The notes beneath the pieces were generated by a model. That model worked only from the letters and a program-made list of their open reading frames with translations. It was not told the origin of the DNA and did not search any database. Position numbers and translations under genes: made by a program. From Streptomyces luteolifulvus (GTDB lineage: Bacteria > Actinomycetota > Actinomycetes > Streptomycetales > Streptomycetaceae), in contig NZ_VZRB01000003.1 of NCBI RefSeq assembly GCF_008806595.1, positions 62,001 through 126,000 on the forward strand: a stretch of DNA of 64,000 nucleotides, written 5' to 3'. Of this stretch, positions 34,349 through 42,478 are shown piece by piece; within the stretch, counting starts at the first letter, position 1, and every line of letters starts with the position of its first letter.

Positions 34349-34446
34349 CCGCCGCCGGACAACGGGTTGGCCCTTTCGGGTTCTACTGAGCGGTATCGAA
34401 TGATCATCTAGTAGGAATCGCCGCCCGGTCGCACTACGCTGCGCTC

Positions 34447-35085
34447 ATGAGCATGCTGACTCCCCCAGGCATGGGCGGCCAGTACCGGATCACGGGGGAC
34501 AAGTACCCGCGCATGCGCCGTCCCCGGCGGCGCGGCAGGCTCGTGGTCGTCGTCATCGCCTGCGGTGCGGGTCTCGGTGTGATCGGCTGGGGCACCATCC
34601 AGCTCGTCGACGTCTTCACCGGCGGCGGCAAGAAGGCCTCGGCGGCCGGTCCCAAGGCGGACTGCGCCACCAAGGTGACCGCCTCGCCCAGGGCGGCCAA
34701 GGCATTGCCCGAGCCCCGCCAGATCACCGTCAACGTGTTCAACGCGACGCCCCGCAGCGGCCTCGCCAAGAAGACCGCCGACGAGCTGAAGAAGCGCGGC
34801 TTCAAGATCGGCGAGGTGGGCAACGCGGCGAAGGAGTACGACAAGAAGATCGCCGGTATCGGGATGCTGCTCGGCCCCGCATCCTCCCTGAACACCTCGC
34901 TGCCCGTCCTCGGCACCCAGCTCGGCACCGCCGAGCGCCGCACCGACGCCGCCCGCAAGGGCACCGACGTCGATCTGATCATCGGCACCGGCTTCAAGTC
35001 CCTGACGGCGAAGGCGGCCGCGGACCGGGCGCTGGCCGAACTGACCGCGCCGCGGCCGACGTCCGCCTCCGCGAAGAGCTGCTGA
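34447..35085 (+). CDS. LytR C-terminal domain envelope protein (Cei-like)
   Basis: 212 aa. A basic N-terminal cytoplasmic part (RMRRPRRRGR), one membrane helix (LVVVVIACGAGLGVIGWGTI), and an extracytoplasmic LytR_C domain: QITVNVFNATPRSGLAKKTADELKKRGFKIGEVGNA, then VDLIIGTGFKSL. In mycobacteria the related Cei supports envelope integrity; the domain lacks the LCP catalytic part. Confidence 0.87.
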   Translation: MSMLTPPGMGGQYRITGDKYPRMRRPRRRGRLVVVVIACGAGLGVIGWGTIQLVDVFTGGGKKASAAGPKADCATKVTASPRAAKALPEPRQITVNVFNATPRSGLAKKTADELKKRGFKIGEVGNAAKEYDKKIAGIGMLLGPASSLNTSLPVLGTQLGTAERRTDAARKGTDVDLIIGTGFKSLTAKAAADRALAELTAPRPTSASAKSC

Positions 35086-35110
35086 GCCCCGTAAGGGAGC
35101 CGGGCCCCAG

Positions 35111-35248
35111 GGCCCGTCCGGCGGATCACACCGCAGACGCGGGGCCCGGCGCGCCCTCCTCCGCCTTGCAGCTGCACGCACCGGACCCCGCTCACCGGCG
35201 CTGATCGGGCCCGGCTGCTTCCCTGCGGCCCGATCCGCCGGACAGGCC
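35111..35248. terminator. Long inverted repeat between convergent LytR_C and upp genes
   Basis: GGCCCGTCCGGCGGATC (35111-35127) and GATCCGCCGGACAGGCC (35232-35248) are complementary with one mismatch, about 104 bases apart. Additional GGGCCCGG stretches lie inside. Probably a structured bidirectional terminator region. Confidence 0.5.
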
Positions 35249-35884
35249 CTACTCGGCCGCCCCGTACATCCGGTCCCCCGCGTCGCCCAGGCCCGGCACG
35301 ATGTAGCCGTGGTCGTTGAGGCGCTCGTCGACCGATGCCGTCACGACCGTCACCGGGGTGCCCGCCAGCTCGCGCTCCATGACCGCGACGCCCTCCGGAG
35401 CGGCGAGCAGCACCACCGCGGTCACATCGTCGGCACCGCGCTTGATCAGCTCGTGGATCGCCGCGACGAGGGTGCCGCCGGTGGCGAGCATCGGGTCGAG
35501 GACGTACACCTGGCGCCCGGAGAGGTCCTCCGGCATGCGCGTGGCGTACGTGGACGCCTGCAGCGTCTCCTCGTTGCGGATCATGCCCAGGAAGCCCACC
35601 TCGGCGGTCGGCAGCAGCCGGACCATGCCGTCGAGCATGCCGAGACCGGCCCGCAGGATCGGCACGACCAGCGGGCGGGGGTGGGAGAGCTTGACGCCCG
35701 TGGTCGAGGCGACCGGCGTCCTGAGGTCGACCTGTTCGGTGCGCACGTCCCGGGTGGCCTCGTAGGCGAGCAGGGTGACCAGCTCGTCGGCGAGCCGCCG
35801 GAAGGTCGGGGAGTCGGTGCGCTCGTCGCGCAGCGTGGTGAGCTTGTGGGCGACCAGGGGGTGGTCGACGACATGGAGACGCAT
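35249..35884 (-). CDS. upp: Uracil phosphoribosyltransferase
   Basis: 211-aa pyrimidine salvage enzyme making UMP from uracil and PRPP. Starts [25 protein letters not shown] loop [17 protein letters not shown]; uracil-binding tail [21 protein letters not shown]. Start ATG 35884 gives the usual length; longer upstream versions run into non-coding sequence. Confidence 0.97.
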   Translation of the reverse strand: MRLHVVDHPLVAHKLTTLRDERTDSPTFRRLADELVTLLAYEATRDVRTEQVDLRTPVASTTGVKLSHPRPLVVPILRAGLGMLDGMVRLLPTAEVGFLGMIRNEETLQASTYATRMPEDLSGRQVYVLDPMLATGGTLVAAIHELIKRGADDVTAVVLLAAPEGVAVMERELAGTPVTVVTASVDERLNDHGYIVPGLGDAGDRMYGAAE

Positions 35885-36022
35885 GTCCACAACAGTAACC
35901 GGGCCCGATGTGCCCGGCGTCCCCGAAGGGCGGCAAGCCGGCCGACTCGGCTTCACCCACACGCTGGCATCAAACCGCCCATCAGAGGGAAAGTGGGAGG
36001 GACGTAGCGGGGTGGTGTGCCG

Positions 36023-36208
36023 ATGGCTGACCAAGAGTCCCACGAGGACGCGTCACAGCGGGAGTCCGACGCCGAGCGAAGGCGGCGACGGGCCCAGTTC
36101 CTGCGGGAACTGACCGAGGCGCGCGAGCTGCGCGACCGCGTACAGCCCCGCCGTGCCAAGGCCGCACGGCTGCGCCACGCCCTGCGCATGCGCACCTTCC
36201 GCTGGTAG
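36023..36208 (+). CDS. Small basic hypothetical protein
   Basis: 61 aa from ATG 36023 (GTG 36017 also possible). Almost entirely charged: [37 protein letters not shown], predicted helical, with a basic end [13 protein letters not shown]. Divergent from upp. No family recognised, but typical of small conserved Streptomyces proteins. Confidence 0.6.
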   Translation: MADQESHEDASQRESDAERRRRRAQFLRELTEARELRDRVQPRRAKAARLRHALRMRTFRW

Positions 36209-36472
36209 CGCGGCACCCCTTCCGGCGCTCCGGCGGCGGCAGTTCCGGCGCCTCGCGCGGGCGACCGGGTGCGTGCGTCACCCCGTCGGCCGCGTACGAT
36301 CCGCTGGTGGACGATCGAAACGGGCGGACACAGGGAGCCGAAGACGTCCCCTGAACGCCTTGTTTCTGCCACGATTCCGAGTGGGTGGGGCTCGGAGCAC
36401 AGCACTCCCCGCCCGCAACCTCCGCCGGGGGGACCCCCAACCGGCACGCCTATGACCAGTGGGAGAGTCACG

Positions 36473-37009
36473 GTGTACTTCGCCGCACTGCTCGCGCGCA
36501 CCGAAGACGGGTGGGAAGCGAGCGACACAGAGCTCGACGATGTGGAAACCCTGTCGGATCTGGCCGACCTGGCCCGTGAAGCCTCGCCCGACGACGACAC
36601 GGTTCTGGTCCTGATCGAGCAGGAGGACGCGTGGTTCGGCCTCGTCCGGGTGGACGGTGAGGACGACCCACGTATCTACGTCTCGGACGCCGCCGCCGCT
36701 GCCCGCAGCTCGTACGGCGAGATCCTGCTCACGGACGAACTGCTCGGAAGGGAGCCCGGCGACGACGACGCCGACCTGGACTCCCTCGACCTCGACGGCA
36801 CGGAGGACGGTGAGCCCGACAAGGACGCGGACGACGACGAGGACGGCGCCTCCGCCGACGCCGTGCCGCACAGCCCGGTCGGCGACAGCGAGATCCTCGA
36901 CGACCTCGGCGTCAGCGAGAAGGAGCTGCGCGCCCTGGACGCGGAGGACGCGCTGGGCGCGATCGCCGAGGCCCTCGGCGCCTCGGAGGTCCTGGAGACC
37001 GTCCGCTGA
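36473..37009 (+). CDS. tRNA adenosine deaminase-associated protein
   Basis: 178 aa from GTG 36473, which has GGGAGAG five bases upstream and gives the N-terminus VYFAALLARTEDGWEASDTELDDVETL usual for these proteins; ATG 36452 would add seven residues. The middle is strongly acidic (GDDDADLDSLDLDGTEDGEPDKDADDDEDG) and the end is a helical EKELRALDAEDALGAIAEALGA. It is always found beside tadA in actinobacteria; its role is not established. The stop overlaps the proposed tadA start. Confidence 0.85.
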   Translation: MYFAALLARTEDGWEASDTELDDVETLSDLADLAREASPDDDTVLVLIEQEDAWFGLVRVDGEDDPRIYVSDAAAAARSSYGEILLTDELLGREPGDDDADLDSLDLDGTEDGEPDKDADDDEDGASADAVPHSPVGDSEILDDLGVSEKELRALDAEDALGAIAEALGASEVLETVR

Positions 37010-37497
37010 CCGCACCGGCCCCGGGTCCGGCACCGGACCCGGTACACGACCGCTGGCGGGCCGCGATGCGGCTCGCCCTGGACGAGGCCGAGCAGGCCGG
37101 CCGCGGCGGGGACGTCCCCGTCGGCGCCGTCCTGCTGTCCCCGGACGGTACGACGGTGCTCGCCGCCGGGCACAACGAGCGCGAGGCCACCGGCGACCCG
37201 ACGGCCCACGCGGAGGTCCTCGCCCTCCGGCGCGGCGCCGCCGAGCTGGGTCAGTGGCGGCTGTCCGGCTGCACTCTGGTGGTGACGCTGGAGCCGTGCA
37301 CGATGTGCGCGGGCGCCCTCGTCCAGTCCCGTGTGGACCGCGTGGTCTACGGCGCCCGCGACGAGAAGGCGGGCGCGGCCGGCTCCCTCTGGGACGTGGT
37401 GCGCGACCGACGGCTCAACCATCGGCCCGAGGTGATCGAGGGCGTGCTCGCCGAGGAGTGCGCCCTGCTGCTCACGGAGTTCTTCCGGGACCGCTGA
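37006..37497 (+). CDS. tadA: tRNA-specific adenosine deaminase TadA
   Basis: Makes inosine at position 34 of tRNA-Arg(ACG), a copy of which lies at 61007-61079. Zinc site: HAEVLAL (His and catalytic Glu) and PCTMCAG (two Cys). The domain needs DRWRAAMRLALDEAEQA at its N-terminus, but the first standard start, ATG 37066, would cut off DRWRAA. No ATG, GTG or TTG precedes it in frame after the last stop; a CTG at 37006 overlapping the upstream stop (CTGA), with GGAGG about 20 bases before it, would give the expected protein (163 aa). Confidence 0.9.
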   Translation: MTAPAPGPAPDPVHDRWRAAMRLALDEAEQAGRGGDVPVGAVLLSPDGTTVLAAGHNEREATGDPTAHAEVLALRRGAAELGQWRLSGCTLVVTLEPCTMCAGALVQSRVDRVVYGARDEKAGAAGSLWDVVRDRRLNHRPEVIEGVLAEECALLLTEFFRDR

Positions 37498-37542
37498 ATA
37501 CGGATTTCAGGGCCTGGGCCGCCGTGCTGTAAGGTCTCCCTC

Positions 37543-37627
37543 GGTAGCGTGTCCGAGCGGCCGAAGGAGCTCGCCTCGAAAGCGAGTGTGGCGCAAGTCA
37601 CCGAGGGTTCAAATCCCTCCGCTACCG
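37543..37627 (+). tRNA. tRNA-Ser(CGA)
   Basis: 85-nt tRNA; acceptor GGTAGCG/CGCTACC, anticodon loop CTCGAAA (anticodon CGA), long variable arm. TAAGGT at 37530-37535 is a plausible -10. Confidence 0.95.
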
Positions 37628-37632
37628 CTGAA

Positions 37633-37662
37633 GAAGGGCCCCGTCGCACGACGGGGCCCTTC
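37633..37662 (+). terminator. Terminator after tRNA-Ser(CGA)
   Basis: GAAGGGCCCCGTCG (37633-37646) and CGACGGGGCCCTTC (37649-37662) form a perfect 14-bp stem. T tract weak. Confidence 0.75.
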
Positions 37663-37781
37663 GTGCGTCCGGAAAGGCCGGGCGGCCCGCGGGCCGTTGG
37701 GGCCTGGTGAGGGGTGCGAAGGTTACACTCGCCGGGCGCAACAGGGGGCCCACGGGGCGCAACAGTCACAGGGAGGCCGCG

Positions 37782-37961
37782 GTGGCGGTGAATTCGAAGA
37801 AGGTCGCCGTCTATGTGCTCGCGGTTTTCGTGCTGTACGTGATCATCACGGACCCGGCCAAGGCCGCCGACTACGTCCAGATAGGGTTCGAGGGCATATC
37901 GGACGCCGCCAGGGCCATCGGTGACTTCATGTCGTGGATCGCCGACGGCGCCCCCAACTGA
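37782..37961 (+). CDS. Small hypothetical membrane protein
   Basis: 59 aa from GTG 37782, with GGGAGG five bases upstream. One membrane segment (KVAVYVLAVFVLYVIITDPA) followed by an amphipathic stretch (GFEGISDAARAIGDFMSWIADG). No known function; typical conserved Streptomyces microprotein. Confidence 0.75.
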   Translation: MAVNSKKVAVYVLAVFVLYVIITDPAKAADYVQIGFEGISDAARAIGDFMSWIADGAPN

Positions 37962-38009
37962 AGCGACCGAACCGACTGAAGCGGCCCCTCGCACCGCCCG
38001 GGAGTGCTC

Positions 38010-38303
38010 ATGATCCGCCACCTGGTCCTCTTCAAGCTCAACGAGGGCGTCGAGCGTGACGACCCGCGCGTCGTGAAGGGTGTCGAGGCCTTCCGTGCCC
38101 TGGATGGCAAGATCCCCGAGATCCGCTTCTGGGAGCTGGGCTGGAACATCAGCGACCGGCCCATCGCGTACGACTTCGCCATCAACTCGGGGTTCGAGGA
38201 CGCGGAGGCGCTGCGGCGGTATGTGGAGCACCCGGAGCACCAGGCGGGGGTGGCGCTCTGGAAGGAGTTCGCCACCTGGGTGATCGCCGACTACGCGTAC
38301 TGA
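38010..38303 (+). CDS. Dabb (stress-responsive A/B barrel) domain protein
   Basis: 97 aa: MIRHLVLFKLNEGVE, LDGKIPEIRFWELGWNISDRPIAYDFAINSGFEDAEALRRYVEHPEHQ, and LWKEFATWVIADY. These dimeric ferredoxin-like barrels have diverse or unknown roles. ATG 38010 preferred; GTG 38004 is in frame. Confidence 0.88.
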   Translation: MIRHLVLFKLNEGVERDDPRVVKGVEAFRALDGKIPEIRFWELGWNISDRPIAYDFAINSGFEDAEALRRYVEHPEHQAGVALWKEFATWVIADYAY

Positions 38304-38326
38304 GCGCGCTCGCCCCCGAGCCCCCG

Positions 38327-38355
38327 AGCCCCCCGCCGGACGGCAGGGGGCTTTT
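38327..38355 (+). terminator. Terminator after the Dabb gene
   Basis: AGCCCCCCGCC (38327-38337) and GGCAGGGGGCT (38342-38352) pair with one mismatch, followed by TTTT. Good intrinsic terminator. Confidence 0.75.
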
Positions 38356-38457
38356 CTGCGTTCGGCGTATCAACTTGCCCTCAACACGGCGTTATGCGGT
38401 GCTTGCACACAGTGCACATGTCTTGTGATGCTATGACCGCTTTTGACGGATGAGTTG

Positions 38458-39339
38458 ATGGATCACGAGGTGGAGTTGACCGTGCCGGCCAGTACTGCGC
38501 CTCAAGCACCGCCCTTGGAAACCGACCCACCCGTGGAACCCGCCGCCCCCGCCCCCGCCGCCGCCCCGCAGCGCAGCCGTGGCGCCGACACCCGGGCCCT
38601 CACCCAGGTGCTCTTCGGCCAGCTCAAGGAGCTCCAGCCCGGCACACCGGAGCACAACCGGGTGCGTGGGGCGCTCATCGAGGCGAACCTCCCGCTCGTG
38701 CGCTACGCGGCCGCCCGCTTCCGCTCCCGCAACGAGCCGATGGAGGACGTGATCCAGGTCGGCACCATCGGACTCATCAACGCCATCGACCGTTTCGACC
38801 CGGACCGGGGCGTGCAGTTCCCGACGTTCGCGATGCCGACCGTCGTCGGCGAGATCAAGCGGTACTTCCGCGACAACGTCCGCACGGTCCATGTGCCGCG
38901 CCGGCTGCACGAGCTGTGGGTGCAGGTCAACAGTGCGACCGAGGACCTGACGACCTCCTTCGGGCGCACCCCGACGACCGCCGAGATCGCCGAGCGGCTG
39001 CGCATCACCGAGGAGGAGGTCCTGTCCTGCATCGAGGCCGGGCGGTCGTACCACGCCACCTCGCTGGAGGCGGCGCAGGAGGGCGACGGACTGCCGGGCC
39101 TGCTGGACCGGCTCGGCTACGAGGACCCGGCGCTGGACGGGGTGGAGCACCGGGATCTCGTACGGCATCTGCTGGTCCAACTCCCCGAACGGGAACAGCG
39201 AATTCTGCTGCTGCGCTACTACAGCAATCTCACCCAGTCGCAAATCAGCGCCGAACTCGGCGTCTCCCAGATGCATGTCTCGCGGCTGCTCGCGCGTAGC
39301 TTCCAGCGGCTGCGGTCCGCGAACAGGATCGACGCGTAA
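38458..39339 (+). CDS. sigF: SigB-type RNA polymerase sigma factor, SigF-like
   Basis: 293 aa from ATG 38458 (TTG 38443 also in frame). Region 2: [41 protein letters not shown] then [20 protein letters not shown]; region 3: [12 protein letters not shown]; region 4: [41 protein letters not shown]. The N-terminal [10 protein letters not shown] and the place next to a second SigB-type gene match Streptomyces sigF, involved in late sporulation. No anti-sigma gene adjoins it. Confidence 0.85.
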   Translation: MDHEVELTVPASTAPQAPPLETDPPVEPAAPAPAAAPQRSRGADTRALTQVLFGQLKELQPGTPEHNRVRGALIEANLPLVRYAAARFRSRNEPMEDVIQVGTIGLINAIDRFDPDRGVQFPTFAMPTVVGEIKRYFRDNVRTVHVPRRLHELWVQVNSATEDLTTSFGRTPTTAEIAERLRITEEEVLSCIEAGRSYHATSLEAAQEGDGLPGLLDRLGYEDPALDGVEHRDLVRHLLVQLPEREQRILLLRYYSNLTQSQISAELGVSQMHVSRLLARSFQRLRSANRIDA

Positions 39340-39456
39340 CCGAATACGGGATCGATTCATCACCGTCGCGAGCGAATCGCTCACCAGGGCGGTTCCCGAC
39401 AGTTCTGCACTGAAAGACCGTCAGACCACCTCTTTCCAGGGCGGATCAGCGTCTCG

Positions 39457-39496
39457 CATGTCGACATGTCACTACAGCGCGTTGCCGACATGTGAC
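39457..39496. promoter_or_regulatory. Palindrome and direct repeats upstream of the sigN-like gene
   Basis: CATGTCGACATG (39457-39468) is a perfect 12-bp palindrome; CGACATGTCAC (39462-39472) recurs as CGACATGTGAC (39486-39496). About 113-150 bp before the sigN start, within a 270-bp intergenic region with no gene. Regulator unknown. Confidence 0.4.
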
Positions 39497-39608
39497 ATTC
39501 TTCCGTCAGCGCGTTTGCCGTGGCTCCGGCTCCGGTATTCAGGTGAAGGCTGCGTTCCTCAGTTCGGGAGCGTTCGCCGCGACCGTCCCGCGACCCAAAG
39601 GGGGTGGC

Positions 39609-40532
39609 ATGTCCGCAGACAAGGGCAGCTCGAAGGTGCTCACGCTCACGAAGAGCGAGTCCGCGCCCGCCGACGCCGCGCTCGGCCCGATCGACGAGGT
39701 GGCGGTTCTCGAGACCGCACCGGCCCCGGCCCTTCCGGCCGCCGATGTCCCGGCCCCGCCGGCCTCGGAGAACATCGACACCCGCACCCTGTCCCGCTCC
39801 CTTTTCCTGCGGCTCGCCGCCCTCGACGAGAACAGCCCCGAGCGTGCGTACGTCCGGGACACCCTCATCGAGCTCAACCTCCCGCTGGTGCGCTACGCGG
39901 CCGCCCGCTTCCGCTCCCGCAACGAGCCGATGGAGGACATCGTCCAGGTCGGCACCATCGGCCTGATCAAGGCGATCGACCGCTTCGACTGCGAACGGGG
40001 CGTGGAGTTCCCTACGTTCGCGATGCCGACCGTCGTCGGCGAGATCAAGCGGTTCTTCCGCGACACCTCGTGGTCGGTGCGTGTGCCGCGCCGGCTGCAG
40101 GAGCTGCGCCTGGCCCTGACGAAGGCCAGTGACGAGCTCTCCCAGAAGCTCGACCGCTCCCCGACCGTCACCGAACTCGCCGCCGTGCTCGGGGTGTCGG
40201 AGGAGGACGTCGTCGACGGCCTCGCGGTCGGCAACGCGTACACCGCCTCCTCACTCGACTCCCCGGCGCCGGAGGACGACGGCGGCGAGGGCTCCCTGGC
40301 CGACCGGCTCGGCTACGAGGACAGCGCCCTGGAGGGCGTGGAGTACCGGGAGTCGCTCAAGCCCCTCCTGGCCAAACTCCCGCCCCGCGAGCGGCAGATC
40401 ATCATGCTCCGCTTCTTCGCCAACATGACCCAGTCGCAGATCGGCGAGGAGGTCGGCATCTCGCAGATGCATGTCTCCCGGCTGCTGACCCGGACGCTGG
40501 CGCAGCTGCGCGAGGGACTCATCTCGGACTGA
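39609..40532 (+). CDS. sigN: SigB-type RNA polymerase sigma factor, SigN-like
   Basis: 307 aa. Start ATG 39609 preceded by AAAGGGGGTGG. Same architecture as the upstream sigma gene: [82 protein letters not shown], and [44 protein letters not shown]. Paralogue of the first, probably by tandem duplication; the sigF-sigN pair is conserved in Streptomyces. After the stop, 40533-40620 carries CTCCGAG-type repeats without a gene. Confidence 0.85.
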   Translation: MSADKGSSKVLTLTKSESAPADAALGPIDEVAVLETAPAPALPAADVPAPPASENIDTRTLSRSLFLRLAALDENSPERAYVRDTLIELNLPLVRYAAARFRSRNEPMEDIVQVGTIGLIKAIDRFDCERGVEFPTFAMPTVVGEIKRFFRDTSWSVRVPRRLQELRLALTKASDELSQKLDRSPTVTELAAVLGVSEEDVVDGLAVGNAYTASSLDSPAPEDDGGEGSLADRLGYEDSALEGVEYRESLKPLLAKLPPRERQIIMLRFFANMTQSQIGEEVGISQMHVSRLLTRTLAQLREGLISD

Positions 40533-40661
40533 GGAATCCGAGGACGCCGAGAACTCCGAGGACATCAACGACACCAACGACTCCGAGAACCCCGAGAGGT
40601 CAGAAGGGGCAGAGTGCTCTGAGGGGTTCCTTCCTGACGGAGTGTCAGCGACACTGGCGCG

Positions 40662-41387
40662 ATGCTTCGAGCGACATGGACACCCGGCCGTCGGGGCGCC
40701 GTGATCGGCGCCGCGGCGGCCGTCGCCTGTCTGGGCGGGGTGCCGGCCGCGTGCGGGGGCGGAGGAGGAGGCGGCGGCTATGTCGCCATCGGAGCGGGGG
40801 GCGGTCCTTCTCCTCGTGCCTCCGGTACGGCGGTGGCGCCCACGGGGGGTGTGACGCTGGTGCCGCTCGACGCGAGGCCGGGCGGGAAGGCTGACGGCGA
40901 CTCACCCGGAGGGAGCGGCGGAGGGAGCGGCGGTCCGAGCGCGGTCCCGGGGCCCACACCCGGCGCCCGCGCGACGGCGGACAGCCCCGGCCCGTCGGCC
41001 GACGGCGCCGAGCCCGGTCGTACGGCCCCGTCCGCGCCGTCCGCCTCGCCCAGCGCGTCGCGCACCGTGGCGCCCACCGGGCCCGCCGCACTGAGCTGGG
41101 GTGCGCCCGAGCGCGAGCCCACGGAGAAGCGGTGGTGCGAGAAGGTGACCGTGGAATTCCGCAACAGTGGCGGGACCGGGGTGCGTTCGGGCACGGTGAC
41201 CTTCGGGACGCACATCATCGGCGCGCTCGGGATCGACTGGGGGACGATCGAGTCGACCGAGGACCTTCCGGCGCCGATCGGTGCCGGCGCGCGGAAGGAG
41301 AAGACCTGGACGGTGTGCGTGGACGCCTGGCGGGTGCCGCTCGGCATGCACATCGAGACGCGGGACGTCTCCGTCCGGTGGAGCTGA
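40662..41387 (+). CDS. Secreted or lipid-anchored hypothetical protein
   Basis: 241 aa. N-terminal signal (GRRGAVIGAAAAVACLGGVPAAC) ending at a Cys in an imperfect lipobox, then poly-Gly, a long Ser/Pro/Gly-rich stalk, and a C-terminal folded domain from about residue 145 with two Cys (RWCEKVTVEFRNSG, TWTVCVDAWRVPLGMHIE). The domain looks like a small beta-sandwich. No function known. Confidence 0.75.
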   Translation: MLRATWTPGRRGAVIGAAAAVACLGGVPAACGGGGGGGGYVAIGAGGGPSPRASGTAVAPTGGVTLVPLDARPGGKADGDSPGGSGGGSGGPSAVPGPTPGARATADSPGPSADGAEPGRTAPSAPSASPSASRTVAPTGPAALSWGAPEREPTEKRWCEKVTVEFRNSGGTGVRSGTVTFGTHIIGALGIDWGTIESTEDLPAPIGAGARKEKTWTVCVDAWRVPLGMHIETRDVSVRWS

Positions 41388-41566
41388 GCGCTCCGCTGGA
41401 AGTGGCGCGATGCGTCGTCGGCCGTCTGCGGCACCATCGTGGCTGGTCGCGCAGTTCCCCGCACCCCTTCAGGGCGCTGCCGAACCGTAGCGGACTAGCC
41501 CGACCTACTTAGTCGCGTTCCGCTGGAGCTCGTCGCGTTCCGCGCCTGAAGGAGCGGCTCGCCGCC

Positions 41567-41761
41567 CTACTTGAGCGCCAGCCACGCCACCGCGGCGACG
41601 ATCGCCACGGCGACGACCACGCCGAGGATCAGGCCGATGCGGGGCCCCGAGGAGCCCGCGGCCGTCTGACGGCCCCGCGGGGCCTCGTCGACGAACGCGC
41701 GGAACATCTGGGTGCTGCCGGCGGGGTCGTGGTTGCCCTGGGGGCCCTGGGTGTTAGCCAT
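41567..41761 (-). CDS. Small C-tail-anchored hypothetical protein
   Basis: 64 aa: MANTQGPQGNHDPAGSTQMF, then a C-terminal membrane helix (IGLILGVVVAVAIVAAVAWLALK). Start ATG 41761 chosen over a longer frame. Conserved type in Streptomyces, function unknown. Converges on the lipoprotein-like gene. Confidence 0.75.
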   Translation of the reverse strand: MANTQGPQGNHDPAGSTQMFRAFVDEAPRGRQTAAGSSGPRIGLILGVVVAVAIVAAVAWLALK

Positions 41762-41853
41762 GCCCCGAGACACTAGCGAATCCACCGGTGCGACCCAAGT
41801 GGGGGCTCGGACCCTGCACCACCTCTCCCCACCTGGACATTTACGGTCGCAAT

Positions 41854-41939
41854 ACTTGCCTTTGCCAAGTTTTTATGCCGCCCCCACCCCGTTTTATTTG
41901 CCTGCGGCAACCAACCTGCTTATAGTTGCCCTAAGCAAC
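41854..41939. promoter_or_regulatory. Cluster of TTGCC palindromes, likely MarR operators
   Basis: TTGCCTGCGGCAA (41898-41910) and GTTGCCCTAAGCAAC (41925-41939) are perfect inverted repeats sharing the TTGCC half-site; ACTTGCCTTTGCCAAGT (41854-41870) is a weaker third one. The last ends five bases before the MarR start. Autoregulation by the MarR protein is the natural reading. Confidence 0.65.
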
Positions 41940-41943
41940 GAAC

Positions 41944-42453
41944 ATGGGGGTCACGATGGGCGAGCAGGCGCTGTACGAGGAGCTGATCCGTCAGTTCAGC
42001 GCCTTCGGTGCCGTACGCAGGGAGATGGGGCGGATGCTGCCGGGGGACTGTCCGGCCGGGTCCGCCGCCGTACTGACCCTTCTCGCACGCCACGACGGCA
42101 TGCGCATGAGCAAGCTCGCGGAGCTGCTCGCCGTGGACATGTCGGTGACCAGCCGGCATGTGGCCCATGTCGCCGAGCGCGGCTGGGTCGAGCGCTCCCC
42201 CGACCCGGCGGACAAACGCTCGCGCATCCTGCACCTCACCCCCGAGGGCCGGGCCCAGGTCGACGAGATGTCCCTGCGGACCACCCGGATGCTCGCCGAG
42301 CGACTGAGCAACTGGAGCGACGACGACGTCGACCGGCTCACCCGGCTCATGGCACGGCTGAGGGCGAGCTTCGACGACTGCCGCTCCGCCCCGGCCCGGC
42401 CGGCACCGCCGCCCGTACCCGAACCGACCACCCGTACATCCGCGAACTCTTAG
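41944..42453 (+). CDS. MarR-family transcriptional regulator
   Basis: 169 aa. Winged helix: GSAAVLTLLARHDGMRMSKLAELLAVDMSVTSRHVAHVAERGWVERSPDPADKRSRILHLTPEGR, including the wing DPADKRSR typical of MarR. Start ATG 41944 follows the operator cluster. Located 25 bp before the drug-exporter gene, which it presumably controls. Confidence 0.92.
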   Translation: MGVTMGEQALYEELIRQFSAFGAVRREMGRMLPGDCPAGSAAVLTLLARHDGMRMSKLAELLAVDMSVTSRHVAHVAERGWVERSPDPADKRSRILHLTPEGRAQVDEMSLRTTRMLAERLSNWSDDDVDRLTRLMARLRASFDDCRSAPARPAPPPVPEPTTRTSANS

Positions 42454-42478
42454 AACGAACTCTTGGAAAAGGAATCCC

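Noticed and set aside
40533..40625. Repetitive CTCCGAG-type stretch after sigN, possible small coding region
   Set aside because: It can be read as an acidic Ser/Glu/Asn peptide but has no start codon or ribosome site; left as non-coding repeat.
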